The position numbers and the translations under genes are program-made. A stretch of DNA of 36,345 nt from assembly GCA_029265455.1 (NCBI GenBank), contig JAJUJF010000010.1, positions 1 to 36,345 on the forward strand, given 5' to 3'. The notes below the pieces were generated by a model that was not told the origin of the DNA, ran no database searches, and saw only the letters and a program-made list of their open reading frames with translations. Shown here in pieces: positions 16,657-25,346 of the stretch. This DNA comes from Paracoccaceae bacterium (lineage in GTDB: Bacteria > Pseudomonadota > Alphaproteobacteria > Rhodobacterales > Rhodobacteraceae). Each line of letters opens with the position of its first letter. The first letter of the stretch is position 1.

Positions 16657-18189
16657 ATGGACCTCCTTCTTTCAGCAGCCTCGGCCAGCTTCACGCCGGT
16701 CACGGTGGCGGCGATCCTGCTCGGCAGCATCTTCGGCGTCATCTTCGGCTCCATTCCCGGCCTCACCTTCACGGTGGCGATGGCGCTGGCCGTGCCTCTC
16801 ACCTTCTCCCTCGACCAGGGCGCGGCGATCGGGCTCATGCTCGGCACCTATATCGGTGGCATGACCGGCGGCTCGGTGTCGTCGATCCTGCTCGGCGTTC
16901 CCGGAACGCCCTCGGCCGCCGCGACCGTGCTCGACGGCTATCCCCTCGCCAAGAAGGGCCAGGCCTCGCTCGCCCTCGGCATGGCGGTGGCGGCCTCGGC
17001 CTTCGGCGGCATCATCAGCCTCATCGTGATGGTCGTCTCCGTCGACCTGGTCGCCAGCCTCGCGATGAATTTCGGCCCGGCCGAGACCTTCGCACTGCTC
17101 ATCTTCGGCCTCTCGACGATCTGCGGCCTTTCCGAGGGCTCGCTCGTTCGCGGCTTCATTGCCGGCATCCTCGGCCTCATGGTGATGACGGTCGGTGTCG
17201 ATGCGATGGACGGCGTGCGCCGCATGACCTTCGGCACCGTCACGCTCCAGCAGGGAATCAACCTGCTCGTCGCCATGCTCGCGCTCTTTGCGGTGCCTCA
17301 TATCATCGACGCCTTCGTGCGCCACTTCCAGGAGGAGCGCACCACCAAGCAGGTGAAGGCGGTCGGGGTCGAGCTCCCGCGGCTGCGTGACCTCGGGCGC
17401 AACTTCTGGCTGATGGTGCGCTGCTCGCTCATGGGCACCGGCATCGGCGCCATTCCCGGCACCGGCGGCCCGGTCGCGGCCTTCCTCGCCTATGCCCATG
17501 CCCGCAAGACGAGCAAGAATCCGCAGGAATTCGGCAAAGGTTCGGTGGAGGGCGTCGTCGCGCCCGAATCCGCCAACAACGCGGTGACGGGCGGCGCAAT
17601 GATCCCGCTGCTCTCCCTCGGGATTCCCGGCGATCCGGGAACGGCGCTGCTGCTCTCGGCGCTGCTGATCCACGGCCTCGTCCCCGGTCCGATGCTCTTC
17701 ATCGAGAGCCCGGACGCGATCTACGGGATCTACATCGCGATCATCCTTGCCTATCTCTTCGTCTTCGCCTTCCAGGTGGCCGGCATCCGCTTCTTCGTCC
17801 AGCTGCTGAAGGTCCCGCCGCACGTCCTTGCGGTCGCCATCGTCATCATGTGCGGATTCGGCGCCTACTCGGTCCGCAACTCGGTGTTCGACATCTACAC
17901 CGTGGCGATCCTCGGCGCCGGTGCCTACGGGCTGATGCGTGTGCGGATTCCGCTCACGCCGATCATCCTCGGCGTGGTGCTCGGACCCGCGATCGAGCGC
18001 GACTTCCGCACGGCGATGATCCTCTCGGATGGCGACCTGAGCGTGTTCTTCTCCTCCGCTCCGGCGATCCTGTTCATGGGGCTGACAATCCTCATCGTCG
18101 GCACCCAGGTCGGCCGGTCGCTCATCTCTTCCTTTTCCCCCAAGACGCCAGGAATAGGCCGCAATGCTCCAGTCAGTTCCGAAAAGTAA
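16657..18189 (+). CDS. tctA: Tripartite tricarboxylate transporter large membrane subunit (TctA)
   Basis: The 510-residue polytopic permease of the TTT system. Signature segments are GSIPGLTFTVAMALAVPLTF, GTYIGGMTGGSVSSILLGVP followed by GTPSAAATVLDGYP near residues 50-90, and a symmetric second copy, GIGAIPGTGGPVAAFLAYA, then ESANNAVTGGAMIPLLSLGI. About 11-12 transmembrane segments are visible, normal for the family. Uptake is driven by the ion gradient with TctC delivering the ligand. Its last 26 bases overlap the start of the IolD-like gene in another frame, coupling import to ring cleavage. Confidence 0.95.
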   Translation: MDLLLSAASASFTPVTVAAILLGSIFGVIFGSIPGLTFTVAMALAVPLTFSLDQGAAIGLMLGTYIGGMTGGSVSSILLGVPGTPSAAATVLDGYPLAKKGQASLALGMAVAASAFGGIISLIVMVVSVDLVASLAMNFGPAETFALLIFGLSTICGLSEGSLVRGFIAGILGLMVMTVGVDAMDGVRRMTFGTVTLQQGINLLVAMLALFAVPHIIDAFVRHFQEERTTKQVKAVGVELPRLRDLGRNFWLMVRCSLMGTGIGAIPGTGGPVAAFLAYAHARKTSKNPQEFGKGSVEGVVAPESANNAVTGGAMIPLLSLGIPGDPGTALLLSALLIHGLVPGPMLFIESPDAIYGIYIAIILAYLFVFAFQVAGIRFFVQLLKVPPHVLAVAIVIMCGFGAYSVRNSVFDIYTVAILGAGAYGLMRVRIPLTPIILGVVLGPAIERDFRTAMILSDGDLSVFFSSAPAILFMGLTILIVGTQVGRSLISSFSPKTPGIGRNAPVSSEK

Positions 18190-20068
18190 GATCGACACCC
18201 CCCTCGAGGCCGACATGCGCGATCGCGCCCGCGCGGTCCGCGAAGCGGGCGGGTTCGGGCCGGCGCTTGCGGAAGGCAGGCTGCCCGCCCGGGCGAGGCT
18301 CACCCTCTCCGAGGGCCTCGTCCTCGGCCTCCTGAACCAGGGCGTGCGCACGTATTTCGCCATCTTCGGCCATGGCTCGACCGATCTCGGCAACGTGCTG
18401 CGCATCTATACCGAGGAGGAGGTCGTCACGGTCATCAACTGCCGCAACGAGGTGGCGATGGCGCATGCCGCCACGGCCCATGCCTGGCAGTATGGCGAGA
18501 CGCCGGCCGTCGTCACCTCGATCGGCCCCGGCGCCCTCCAGGCGATGGCGGGCTCGCTCGCCGCTGCCTCGAACGGCGTCGGCGTCTACCACATCTACGG
18601 GGACGAGACGACCTGGGGCGAAGGCTACAACATGCAGCAGGTCCCCAAGGAGGAGCAGGGGATCTTCGGCCGCATGACCGCGCTCATGGGCCAGTCCTAC
18701 ACGCTCCACACGCCCGAGGCGCTGCGCGACTGCCTGCGTCGCGGCACCAACTGCGTACACCATCCCTACCGCGCCGGGCCCTTCTTCGTGATGCTGCCGA
18801 TCAACACGCAGCCGAAGGAGACCGAGTTCAACCTCGCCACCCTCCCCGGCCGTCTCGCCGTGCCGGCCACGGCGCCGGCGGACGAGGAGGCATACCGCGA
18901 GGCCGCCGCGCTCACGGCGCGCCACGGGAGGATCATCATCAAGGCCGGCGGCGGCACCCGCCGTCACGCGGCCGCCGTCCGCGCCCTTGCCGAGCGCCTC
19001 GGCGCGCCCGTCGTGCTGTCCCCCGGCTCGACCGGCGTCCTGCCGGACGCGCATCCCCTCAACATGCATGTGGGCGGCTCCAAGGGCTCGATCAGCGGCA
19101 ATCACGCGATGGAAGGCGCGGAGCTGGTCGTCGTCATCGGCTCGCGCGCCGTCTGCCAGGCCGACTGTTCCGGCATCGGCTATCCGAACGCGAAGGCCGT
19201 CATCAACATCAACGGCGACATCGCGGACGCAAGCCACTACGCCAACACCCTCGCCCTCACCGGCGACATCACGGCGGTGATCGAGCGGCTCCTGCCTGCC
19301 CTCCCCGACCCCGCATCGGTCGAGGGGCGCGACGAATGGCGCCGCGCCTGTGGCCGCAAGAAGCTCGAATGGACCGAGTTCAGGGCCGGCCGCACCTCGA
19401 TGCGCCCGCTGCATGACCCGGTCTGGAACCGCGAGGTGCTGACCCAGCCGGCCGCCATCCACACCGTCCAGCATTTCGCGAACGAGATCGGCGCGGTGAA
19501 GTTCTTCGACGCCGGCGACGTGCAGGCGAACGGCTTCCAGATCGTCGAGGATGACGAGCCCTTCCGCACCTTCACCGAAACCGGCGCCTCCTACATGGGC
19601 TTCGCCGTCTCGGCCCTCCTCGGCTCGGCTGGCATCGCCAATCCCGCCTACGGCATCGCCTTCACCGGCGACGGCTCGTTCATGATGAATCCGCAGATCC
19701 TGATCGACGCCGTCGAACACGGGGTGAAGGGCATGATCGCCCTTTTCGACAACCGCCGGATGGCGGCGATCACCGGGCTCCAGTATGCCCAGTACGAGGC
19801 CGAGTTCCGCACCAACGACTCGGTCGCGGTCGATTACGTCAGGCTCGCCAGCGCCGTCAGCGGCGTGAAGGCGGTTCACGGGGGCCATACGGCGGCGGAA
19901 CTTTCCCGCGCGCTCGAGGAAGCGCATGCGCATGACGGGCTCAGCCTCGTCCACATCCCCGTCGTCGGCGAACATTTCGACGAGGCCGGCATGGGCGCCT
20001 ACGGCTCGTGGAACGTCGGCAACTGGGTGGGCGACGTCCAGTCGCGCTACCTCGGCCAGAAGATTTGA
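18164..20068 (+). CDS. Thiamine-diphosphate enzyme related to IolD (cyclic dione hydrolase-like)
   Basis: A 634-residue ThDP-dependent enzyme, the usual IolD length (about 640). The activating glutamate is Glu96 in NCRNEVAMAHAATAHA. IolD-like marks are AIFGHGSTDLG (67-76) and SIGPGALQAM. The ThDP/Mg motif is GDGSFMMN (502-509) ending in FDN (528-530). IolD hydrolyses 3D-trihydroxycyclohexane-1,2-dione in inositol catabolism; cyclohexane-1,2-dione hydrolase of Azoarcus does the same type of C-C cleavage. No iolB, iolC, iolE or iolG is in the window, so this is unlikely to be a classic inositol pathway. The start at 18164 overlaps tctA by 26 bases; Met18 (18215) is an alternative. Confidence 0.85.
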   Translation: MLQSVPKSKIDTPLEADMRDRARAVREAGGFGPALAEGRLPARARLTLSEGLVLGLLNQGVRTYFAIFGHGSTDLGNVLRIYTEEEVVTVINCRNEVAMAHAATAHAWQYGETPAVVTSIGPGALQAMAGSLAAASNGVGVYHIYGDETTWGEGYNMQQVPKEEQGIFGRMTALMGQSYTLHTPEALRDCLRRGTNCVHHPYRAGPFFVMLPINTQPKETEFNLATLPGRLAVPATAPADEEAYREAAALTARHGRIIIKAGGGTRRHAAAVRALAERLGAPVVLSPGSTGVLPDAHPLNMHVGGSKGSISGNHAMEGAELVVVIGSRAVCQADCSGIGYPNAKAVININGDIADASHYANTLALTGDITAVIERLLPALPDPASVEGRDEWRRACGRKKLEWTEFRAGRTSMRPLHDPVWNREVLTQPAAIHTVQHFANEIGAVKFFDAGDVQANGFQIVEDDEPFRTFTETGASYMGFAVSALLGSAGIANPAYGIAFTGDGSFMMNPQILIDAVEHGVKGMIALFDNRRMAAITGLQYAQYEAEFRTNDSVAVDYVRLASAVSGVKAVHGGHTAAELSRALEEAHAHDGLSLVHIPVVGEHFDEAGMGAYGSWNVGNWVGDVQSRYLGQKI

Positions 20069-20076
20069 GGACAGGC

Positions 20077-21528
20077 ATGTATCACGATCTCAGGCTCTAC
20101 ATCGGCGGCGAATGGCGTGACGCGGGCGACGGCGCCACCCGCCCCGTCACCGACCCCGCCACGGAGGAAACCCTCGGGGTGATCGCCGCCGCCACCGAAG
20201 CCGACATCGACGCGGCGCTGGCCGCCGCCCAGAGGGGCTTCGAGACCTGGCGGCGCACCGGCACCTGGGACCGCGCGAAACTCATCCGCCGCGTGGCCGA
20301 ACTCGTCCGCTCCCGCGCGGAGCGGATCGCCACCCTGATGTCGCTCGAGACCGGCAAGCCGATCGGCGAGGCCATGGGCGAGGTCGGCGCTGCCGCCGAC
20401 CAGTTCGAATGGTACGCCGAGGAGACCAAGCGCATCTACGGCCAGATCATCGAGGGGCGCACCCAGGACAGCCGCATGGCCGTCATCTACCAGCCCGTCG
20501 GCGTGGTCGCGGCCTTCACCGCCTGGAACTTCCCCGCCCTCCTGCCCGCGCGCAAGATCGCCGCGGCCCTCGGCGCCGGCTGCTCGATCATCGTCAAGCC
20601 CGCCGGCGAATGCCCCGCCTCCTGCGCGGCGCTGGTCGAGGCCTGCCATGACGCCGGCATTCCCGAAGGCGTGGTCAACTTCCTGACCGGCTCCTCGGAT
20701 CTCATCGCCACCCGTCTCGTCACCTCGCCGATCGTGCGCAAGGTGTCGCTCACGGGCTCGGTCCCGGTCGGCAAGCAGATCCTCCATCTTGCCGCCGACG
20801 GCGTGAAGAAGGTCTCGATGGAGCTCGGCGGCCACGGCCCCGTCCTCGTCTTCGGCGACGTCGATGCCGAGAAGGTGGCCGAGACCTGCGCCCGCACCAA
20901 GTTCCGCAACTGCGGCCAGGTCTGCATCTCGCCCACCCGCTTCTACGTCCAAGAGGACAGGTACGAGGCCTTCGCCGGCCGTTTCGCCGAGGTGGCGAAG
21001 TCGCTCAGGCTCGGCCGCGGCCTCGACAAAGGCGTCGAGATGGGCCCGCTCGCCAACCGCCGCGGCCTCGAGACGATCAAGTCCCTCGTCGAGGACGCGA
21101 CCTCCCGCGGCGCCGAGGTCCTTGCCGGCGGCAACGTGCCCGCCGAGATGAACCGCGGCTATTTCTTCGAGCCGACGGTGCTCGGCCGCGTGCCCGACGA
21201 CGCGCGGATCATGCACGAGGAGCCCTTCGGCCCCGTCGCCCCGATCACCACCTTCCGCACCTATTCGGAAGTGATCGAACGGGCGAATTCCCTGCCCTTC
21301 GGCCTCGCGGGCTACGTCTTCTCGAACGACCTCAGCCTCGCCACCCGTGCCTACGAGGATCTCGAGGTCGGCATGGTCGGCGTCAACGAGATGCTGCTTG
21401 CAACCGCCGAGGCGCCCTTTGGCGGCGTGAAGGAGAGCGGCATGGGCCGCGAGGGCGGCAGCCTCGGCATCCTCGACTACGTCACGCCCAAATACGTGAA
21501 GATCAAGCTCGAGGCACCCGCCGCATGA
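20077..21528 (+). CDS. NAD(P)-dependent aldehyde dehydrogenase (semialdehyde dehydrogenase-like)
   Basis: A 483-residue aldehyde dehydrogenase of the GabD/succinate-semialdehyde branch. Catalytic residues are visible: Asn151 (FTAWNFPALL), Lys174 (IIVKPA), Glu249 (MELGGHGP) and nucleophile Cys283 (NCGQVCISPTRFYV). LTGSVPVGK is the coenzyme-binding segment. The usual ELGGNAP is ELGGHGP here, a small departure. The C-terminus (FGGVKESGMGREGG) is standard. The start ATG 20077 follows the IolD-like stop by 8 bases. It probably oxidises the semialdehyde released by ring or chain cleavage in the same pathway; succinate, glutarate or ketoglutarate semialdehyde are possible. Confidence 0.92.
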   Translation: MYHDLRLYIGGEWRDAGDGATRPVTDPATEETLGVIAAATEADIDAALAAAQRGFETWRRTGTWDRAKLIRRVAELVRSRAERIATLMSLETGKPIGEAMGEVGAAADQFEWYAEETKRIYGQIIEGRTQDSRMAVIYQPVGVVAAFTAWNFPALLPARKIAAALGAGCSIIVKPAGECPASCAALVEACHDAGIPEGVVNFLTGSSDLIATRLVTSPIVRKVSLTGSVPVGKQILHLAADGVKKVSMELGGHGPVLVFGDVDAEKVAETCARTKFRNCGQVCISPTRFYVQEDRYEAFAGRFAEVAKSLRLGRGLDKGVEMGPLANRRGLETIKSLVEDATSRGAEVLAGGNVPAEMNRGYFFEPTVLGRVPDDARIMHEEPFGPVAPITTFRTYSEVIERANSLPFGLAGYVFSNDLSLATRAYEDLEVGMVGVNEMLLATAEAPFGGVKESGMGREGGSLGILDYVTPKYVKIKLEAPAA

Positions 21529-23252
21529 CCGACGACCAGCCAAGGGGCCTCGCAAGGGGCCTCACCAACTACGGCGACCCGGACTTCTCCGTCTATCTCC
21601 GGCGCTCCTTTGCCGCGTCGATGGGCTATTCGCGCGAGGTGCTGAAGAAGCCCATCGTCGGCATCGCCAACAGCTTCTCGGGTTTCAACAACTGCCACCG
21701 CCATTTCCCCGAGATGGTCGAGGCGGTGAAACGCGGCGTGCTGCTCGGCGGCGGCCTGCCGCTCGAGTTCCCGACGATCTCGCTCGGCGAGGTCTTCCTC
21801 AGCCCGACGAGCCTCAAGTTCCGCAACCTCATGTCGATCGACACCGAGGAGATGATCCGCGCCCAGCCGATGGATGCGGTGGTCCTCATGGGCGGCTGCG
21901 ACAAGACGGTGCCGGCCCAGCTCATGGGCGCGGCCTCGGCGGACCTGCCGGCGGTCCAGCTCGTCGCCGGTCCGATGATGACCTCCCGCCACGAGGGCGA
22001 GCGCCTCGGCGCCTGCACCGACTGCCGCCGCTTCTGGGGCAAGTACCGCGCGACCGAGATCAGCGCCGAGCAGATCGCCGCGATCGAGGGCAAGCTCGCC
22101 ACCACCGCCGGCACCTGCGCGGTGATGGGCACGGCCTCGACCATGGCCTGCATCGCCGAGACGCTCGGCATGACGCTCCCCGGCACCGCGGCGATCCCGG
22201 CCGTCCATGCCGACCGGCTGCGCGCCGCGGAAGCGAGCGGCATGGCGGCGGCCCGGATGATCCAGAATCCGATCCGGCCAAGCGAGATCATCACCGAGAA
22301 ATCGGTGGAGAACGCGCTTCGCGTGCTGCTGGCCATCGGCGGCTCGACCAACGCGATCATCCATCTCACCGCCATCGCCGGTCGCCTCGGCATCCGGGTC
22401 TCGCTCGAGCGGTTCAACCAGCTCTCGGACGAGACCCCGGTGCTGGTGAACCTCAAGCCCGTCGGCCAGGGCTACATGGAGGATTTCTTCTTCGCGGGCG
22501 GCGTCGGCGCGGTCCTGCGCGAGCTGAAACCCCTCCTCCATCTCGACTGCATGACCGTCACCGGCGAGACCCTGGGCGAACGGCTCGCGGCCGAGACCGG
22601 GCCGGTGGATCGTGCCATCATCGCGAGCGCGTCGGAGCCCCTCGAGCCCGAGGGCGGCCTCGTCGCCCTCTTCGGCAATCTCGCGCCCCGGGGGGCGATC
22701 CTCAAGCGTTCGGCCGCCGACCGGAACCTCTTCGAGAAGGAAGGCCGGGCGGTGGTCTTCACCTCGCTCGAGGATCTGTCGAACCGCATCGACTCGCCCG
22801 ATCTCGACGTCACGGAAGACGACATCCTCGTCCTCCAGAACGCCGGCCCCCGCAGCGCGTCCGGCATGCCCGAGGCGGGCTATCTGCCGATCCCGAAACG
22901 CCTCGCCGCAAAGGGCCTGAAGGACATGATCCGCATCTCCGACGCGCGGATGTCGGGCACGGCCTTCGGCACGATCGTCCTCCATGTCGCCCCGGAGGCA
23001 AGCGTCGGCGGCCCCCTCGCGCTCGTGCGCGACGGCGACCGCATCCGGCTTTCGGTGAAGGAGAAGACCATCTCCCTCCTCGTCCCCGACGAGGAACTGG
23101 AGGCCCGCCGTCGCGCCCTGTCCGACCCGGCGCCCGCGCCCCGGCGCGGCTACGACCGCCTCTATGCCGAGGAGGTGCTCCAGGCCGACGAAGGCTGCGA
23201 CTTCGCCTTCTGCCAGCCGCTCGCGGCCGCCGCCGGGGAGGAGGCGGAATGA
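21525..23252 (+). CDS. IlvD/Edd-family dehydratase (sugar-acid or dihydroxyacid dehydratase)
   Basis: A 575-residue FeS-dependent dehydratase. The three cluster cysteines are Cys57 (NNCHRHF), Cys125 (GGCDKTVPA) and Cys198 (AGTCAVMGTAST). Lys127 of CDK is the residue carbamylated to bind Mg in this family. The C-terminal domain shows ASGMPEAGYLPIPKRL and RMSGTAFGTIVLHV. Length and pattern resemble pentonate/sugar-acid dehydratases (e.g. L-arabinonate) as much as IlvD itself, and the catabolic context argues for a sugar-acid-like substrate. It starts within the aldehyde dehydrogenase stop (ATGA overlap) and is the last gene of the cluster. Confidence 0.9.
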   Translation: MTDDQPRGLARGLTNYGDPDFSVYLRRSFAASMGYSREVLKKPIVGIANSFSGFNNCHRHFPEMVEAVKRGVLLGGGLPLEFPTISLGEVFLSPTSLKFRNLMSIDTEEMIRAQPMDAVVLMGGCDKTVPAQLMGAASADLPAVQLVAGPMMTSRHEGERLGACTDCRRFWGKYRATEISAEQIAAIEGKLATTAGTCAVMGTASTMACIAETLGMTLPGTAAIPAVHADRLRAAEASGMAAARMIQNPIRPSEIITEKSVENALRVLLAIGGSTNAIIHLTAIAGRLGIRVSLERFNQLSDETPVLVNLKPVGQGYMEDFFFAGGVGAVLRELKPLLHLDCMTVTGETLGERLAAETGPVDRAIIASASEPLEPEGGLVALFGNLAPRGAILKRSAADRNLFEKEGRAVVFTSLEDLSNRIDSPDLDVTEDDILVLQNAGPRSASGMPEAGYLPIPKRLAAKGLKDMIRISDARMSGTAFGTIVLHVAPEASVGGPLALVRDGDRIRLSVKEKTISLLVPDEELEARRRALSDPAPAPRRGYDRLYAEEVLQADEGCDFAFCQPLAAAAGEEAE

Positions 23253-23329
23253 CCGTCGCCCATGGTCGCATTAATGACTGGGTAACCTCTGGTTATGATG
23301 TAGAATCAATGGCTTGAGTTGGTTTTCAC

Positions 23330-23352
23330 GCGTGGGCGCCTTCTGCCCACGC
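23330..23352 (+). promoter_or_regulatory. Hairpin in the leader of the universal stress gene
   Basis: GCGTGGGC (23330-23337) and GCCCACGC (23345-23352) form a perfect 8-base stem with a 7-base loop, 5 bases before the AAGGAG ribosome site at 23358. It is preceded by an AT-richer stretch (23268-23327) that could hold the gene's promoter; TAGAAT at 23301-23306 is the best -10 match but has no good -35. The hairpin could end read-through from the catabolic operon or affect translation of the stress gene. Confidence 0.4.
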
Positions 23353-23369
23353 TCCCGAAGGAGTGCCAG

Positions 23370-24197
23370 ATGACGATGATCAAGAGCATCCTCGCCGCCT
23401 ATTCCGGAGATGTCGCCGGTTCGAGCGGCCTCGAGCTCGCCATCCTGATGGCCCGCAAGTACAGCGCCCATCTCACCGGTGTCGTCTGGCACGGGCCGAG
23501 CCTGCTCGAGACCCGCTACCACCGCCTGATGCCGCAGGACGTCCGCGACATCCTCCAGCGCCAGGATGCCGAGGCCGTCGCCGAGATCCGTTCCGCCTTC
23601 GAGGAGCGGCTGGCCCGCGAGCCCGACATCCGGTCGAGCTTCCTCGAGGTCACCGGCCGGAGCGATTTCAGCCTCGCCGTCTGCGCCCGCGGCTACGACA
23701 TCGTGGTGATGGGGAGCCGCGCCGCGGAGATCGGCCGCAGCCATCTCTCCGCGCGCCCCGACGTCGTCGCGCTCAGGAGCGCCCGCCCGCTGATCCTCGT
23801 GCCGCAGGGCTACCGGACCGAAACCCTGGGCGAGAGCGCCCTCGTCGCCTGGGACGGCGAACGCAGCGTCGCCCGCGCCCTCGCCGATGCCATGCACATC
23901 CTCGAGACCAAGACCCGGGTCACGGTCCTCACCGTCGGCGAGCCCCCGGCCAGCTGCGGCCCCGACGACGATGTCATGCGCTATCTGGACCGGCACGGCG
24001 TGCGGGCCGAACGCATGATCCGTCCCGCCGGCCGCGACGGGGTCGCCGGCACGATCCTCGACGCCCGCGCCGAGACCGGCGCGAGCCTCCTCATCATGGG
24101 CGCCCACGAACACAGCAAGTTCAGCGAGAACCGGATCGGCGGCACCACCCGCGAGATCCTCGATCGCACGCCCGTTCCCGTGCTGATGGCCCATTGA
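23370..24197 (+). CDS. Tandem universal stress protein (UspA family)
   Basis: A 275-residue cytoplasmic protein with two UspA-like domains. The first (about residues 3-147) ends GYDIVVMGSRA ... RPLILVPQG. The second (about 155-275) has GASLLIMGAHEHS and ends TPVPVLMAH. The ATP-binding G-2x-G-9x-G(S/T) motif is incomplete: the second domain reads MGAHEHSKFSENRIGGTTR, so nucleotide binding is doubtful. ATG 23370 is chosen because AAGGAG (23358-23363) lies 6 bases upstream. It follows the catabolic operon but has its own leader, so may be separately expressed. Confidence 0.9.
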   Translation: MTMIKSILAAYSGDVAGSSGLELAILMARKYSAHLTGVVWHGPSLLETRYHRLMPQDVRDILQRQDAEAVAEIRSAFEERLAREPDIRSSFLEVTGRSDFSLAVCARGYDIVVMGSRAAEIGRSHLSARPDVVALRSARPLILVPQGYRTETLGESALVAWDGERSVARALADAMHILETKTRVTVLTVGEPPASCGPDDDVMRYLDRHGVRAERMIRPAGRDGVAGTILDARAETGASLLIMGAHEHSKFSENRIGGTTREILDRTPVPVLMAH

Positions 24198-24202
24198 CGC
24201 CC

Positions 24203-24230
24203 CGGGGCCGTCACCTCGCCGGCGGCCCCG
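24203..24230 (+). terminator. GC-rich hairpin after the stress gene
   Basis: CGGGGCCG (24203-24210) and CGGCCCCG (24223-24230) form an 8-base stem with a 12-base loop, 6 bases after the stop. A second smaller hairpin, GCCGGA/TCCGGC, lies at 24259-24277. Neither has a T-tract. The rest of the 281-base gap before the next gene shows no other feature I can support. Confidence 0.45.
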
Positions 24231-24478
24231 CCCCCCACATTCCTCCCTTGCCGATCCTGCCGGAACCCGGCTCCGGCGGTACTGTCGCGCCCCGCTCCCT
24301 GCGCGGGACCTGACTGCTGCCTCCCGTCTCCGGCCCCCTCGCCCGAATGCATTAGTGCAGCCTTGCTAACACATCCGCGCGGCTATCGCGTGCATTCCGC
24401 GAGGCGCACACTCTCCGCAGCCGCTGGCCATGGTCGTCGCATGCGCCTTGAGCGAGCGCACCGTTGCAGGAGAGCGTC

Positions 24479-25312
24479 ATGGATCGAGATTATCTTCCCG
24501 ACATCGAGGGCTTCGAGGCCTACGACGGCTTCAGCGCCTTCGACGAGTTCGACGAGGAGGACTTCCTCGGGGAATCCGATTTCCTCGACTTCGAGGGCGA
24601 GGCCGATGAATGGGGCTTCCTGAAGAAGGCATGGTCCGGCCTGAAGAAGGTCGGCAAGAAGCTCGCCCCCATCGCCAAGCAGCTCGCGCCGCTGGCCGGC
24701 AAGGCGATCGGCGGCGCCTTCGGCGGCCCGGCCGGCGCGATGATCGGCGGCAAGCTCGGCTCGCTCGTCGGCAATCTCGAGGACGAGGACTTCCTGGAGG
24801 GCTTCGACGGCTACGGCGACTTCGAGGACGAGAGCGACTCCGAGGACGAGATGAACGCCGAGGAGTACATGGAATTCGACAGCGAGGACGAGGATGTCGC
24901 CGAATACATGGCCGACCTCGCGGCGCGCGCCCCGAACACGCTCGATGCGGGTGCGATGGCCGGCGCGATCACCATCACGATCGCCTCGAAGGCCCCGATG
25001 CAGGTCAAGGCGGTGGGTCCGACCCTGAGTTCCGGCGCTGCCCGCGTCACCCGGCTGATGAAGAGGGATCCCCGCACCAAGCCGCTGGTGAAGACCGTCC
25101 CGGCAATCGCCAAGAAGACCGTGGCGACGCTTTCGAAGAAGGCCGAGAAGGGCAAGCCCATCACGCCCAGCACCGCAAAACGCGTCATGGCCAAACAGGC
25201 GGTGCGCGTCCTCGGCAACCCGCGCGAGCTGACCAAGGCTCTCGCGAAGAACGAGGTCAAGCGCCGCAAGGTCAACATGAAGGCGATCAAACGCGCCGAA
25301 CGCTACGTCTGA
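24479..25312 (+). CDS. Unassigned protein: acidic leader, cationic glycine-zipper segment, basic C-terminal domain
   Basis: A 277-residue protein of no named family I recognise. Residues 1-44 are very acidic and Phe-rich (FDEFDEEDFLGESDF) with no signal peptide. Residues 45-65 become Lys-rich and amphipathic (WGFLKKAWSGLKKVGKKLAP), then Gly/Ala-rich hydrophobic to about 98 (GGAFGGPAGAMIGGKLGSLV), a glycine-zipper pattern. A second acidic block (100-146) follows, then a basic, probably helical domain (about 190-277) with KRDPRTKPLVKTVPAIAKKT and GKPITPSTAKRVMAKQAVRV. The 45-98 segment resembles membrane-active peptides (cecropin-like start, zipper tail) held between acidic flanks. The C-terminal domain is shared with the next gene. 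ATG 24479 has AGGAG upstream; TTG 24464 is also in frame. First gene of a five-gene operon. Function unknown; the peptide reading is inference. Confidence 0.8.
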   Translation: MDRDYLPDIEGFEAYDGFSAFDEFDEEDFLGESDFLDFEGEADEWGFLKKAWSGLKKVGKKLAPIAKQLAPLAGKAIGGAFGGPAGAMIGGKLGSLVGNLEDEDFLEGFDGYGDFEDESDSEDEMNAEEYMEFDSEDEDVAEYMADLAARAPNTLDAGAMAGAITITIASKAPMQVKAVGPTLSSGAARVTRLMKRDPRTKPLVKTVPAIAKKTVATLSKKAEKGKPITPSTAKRVMAKQAVRVLGNPRELTKALAKNEVKRRKVNMKAIKRAERYV

Positions 25313-25346
25313 GGCGCCGGGGGTCACCGTTTCCGGGAGCGGAACC

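Noticed and set aside
18164-20068. Acetolactate synthase as the identity of the ThDP enzyme
   Set aside because: FGHG and the wording around Glu96 and GDGS fit IolD better, and the length (634) exceeds typical acetolactate synthase large subunits.
24479-24610. Signal peptide or Tat signal on the first acidic protein
   Set aside because: The N-terminus is acidic with no positive n-region or hydrophobic core before residue 45.
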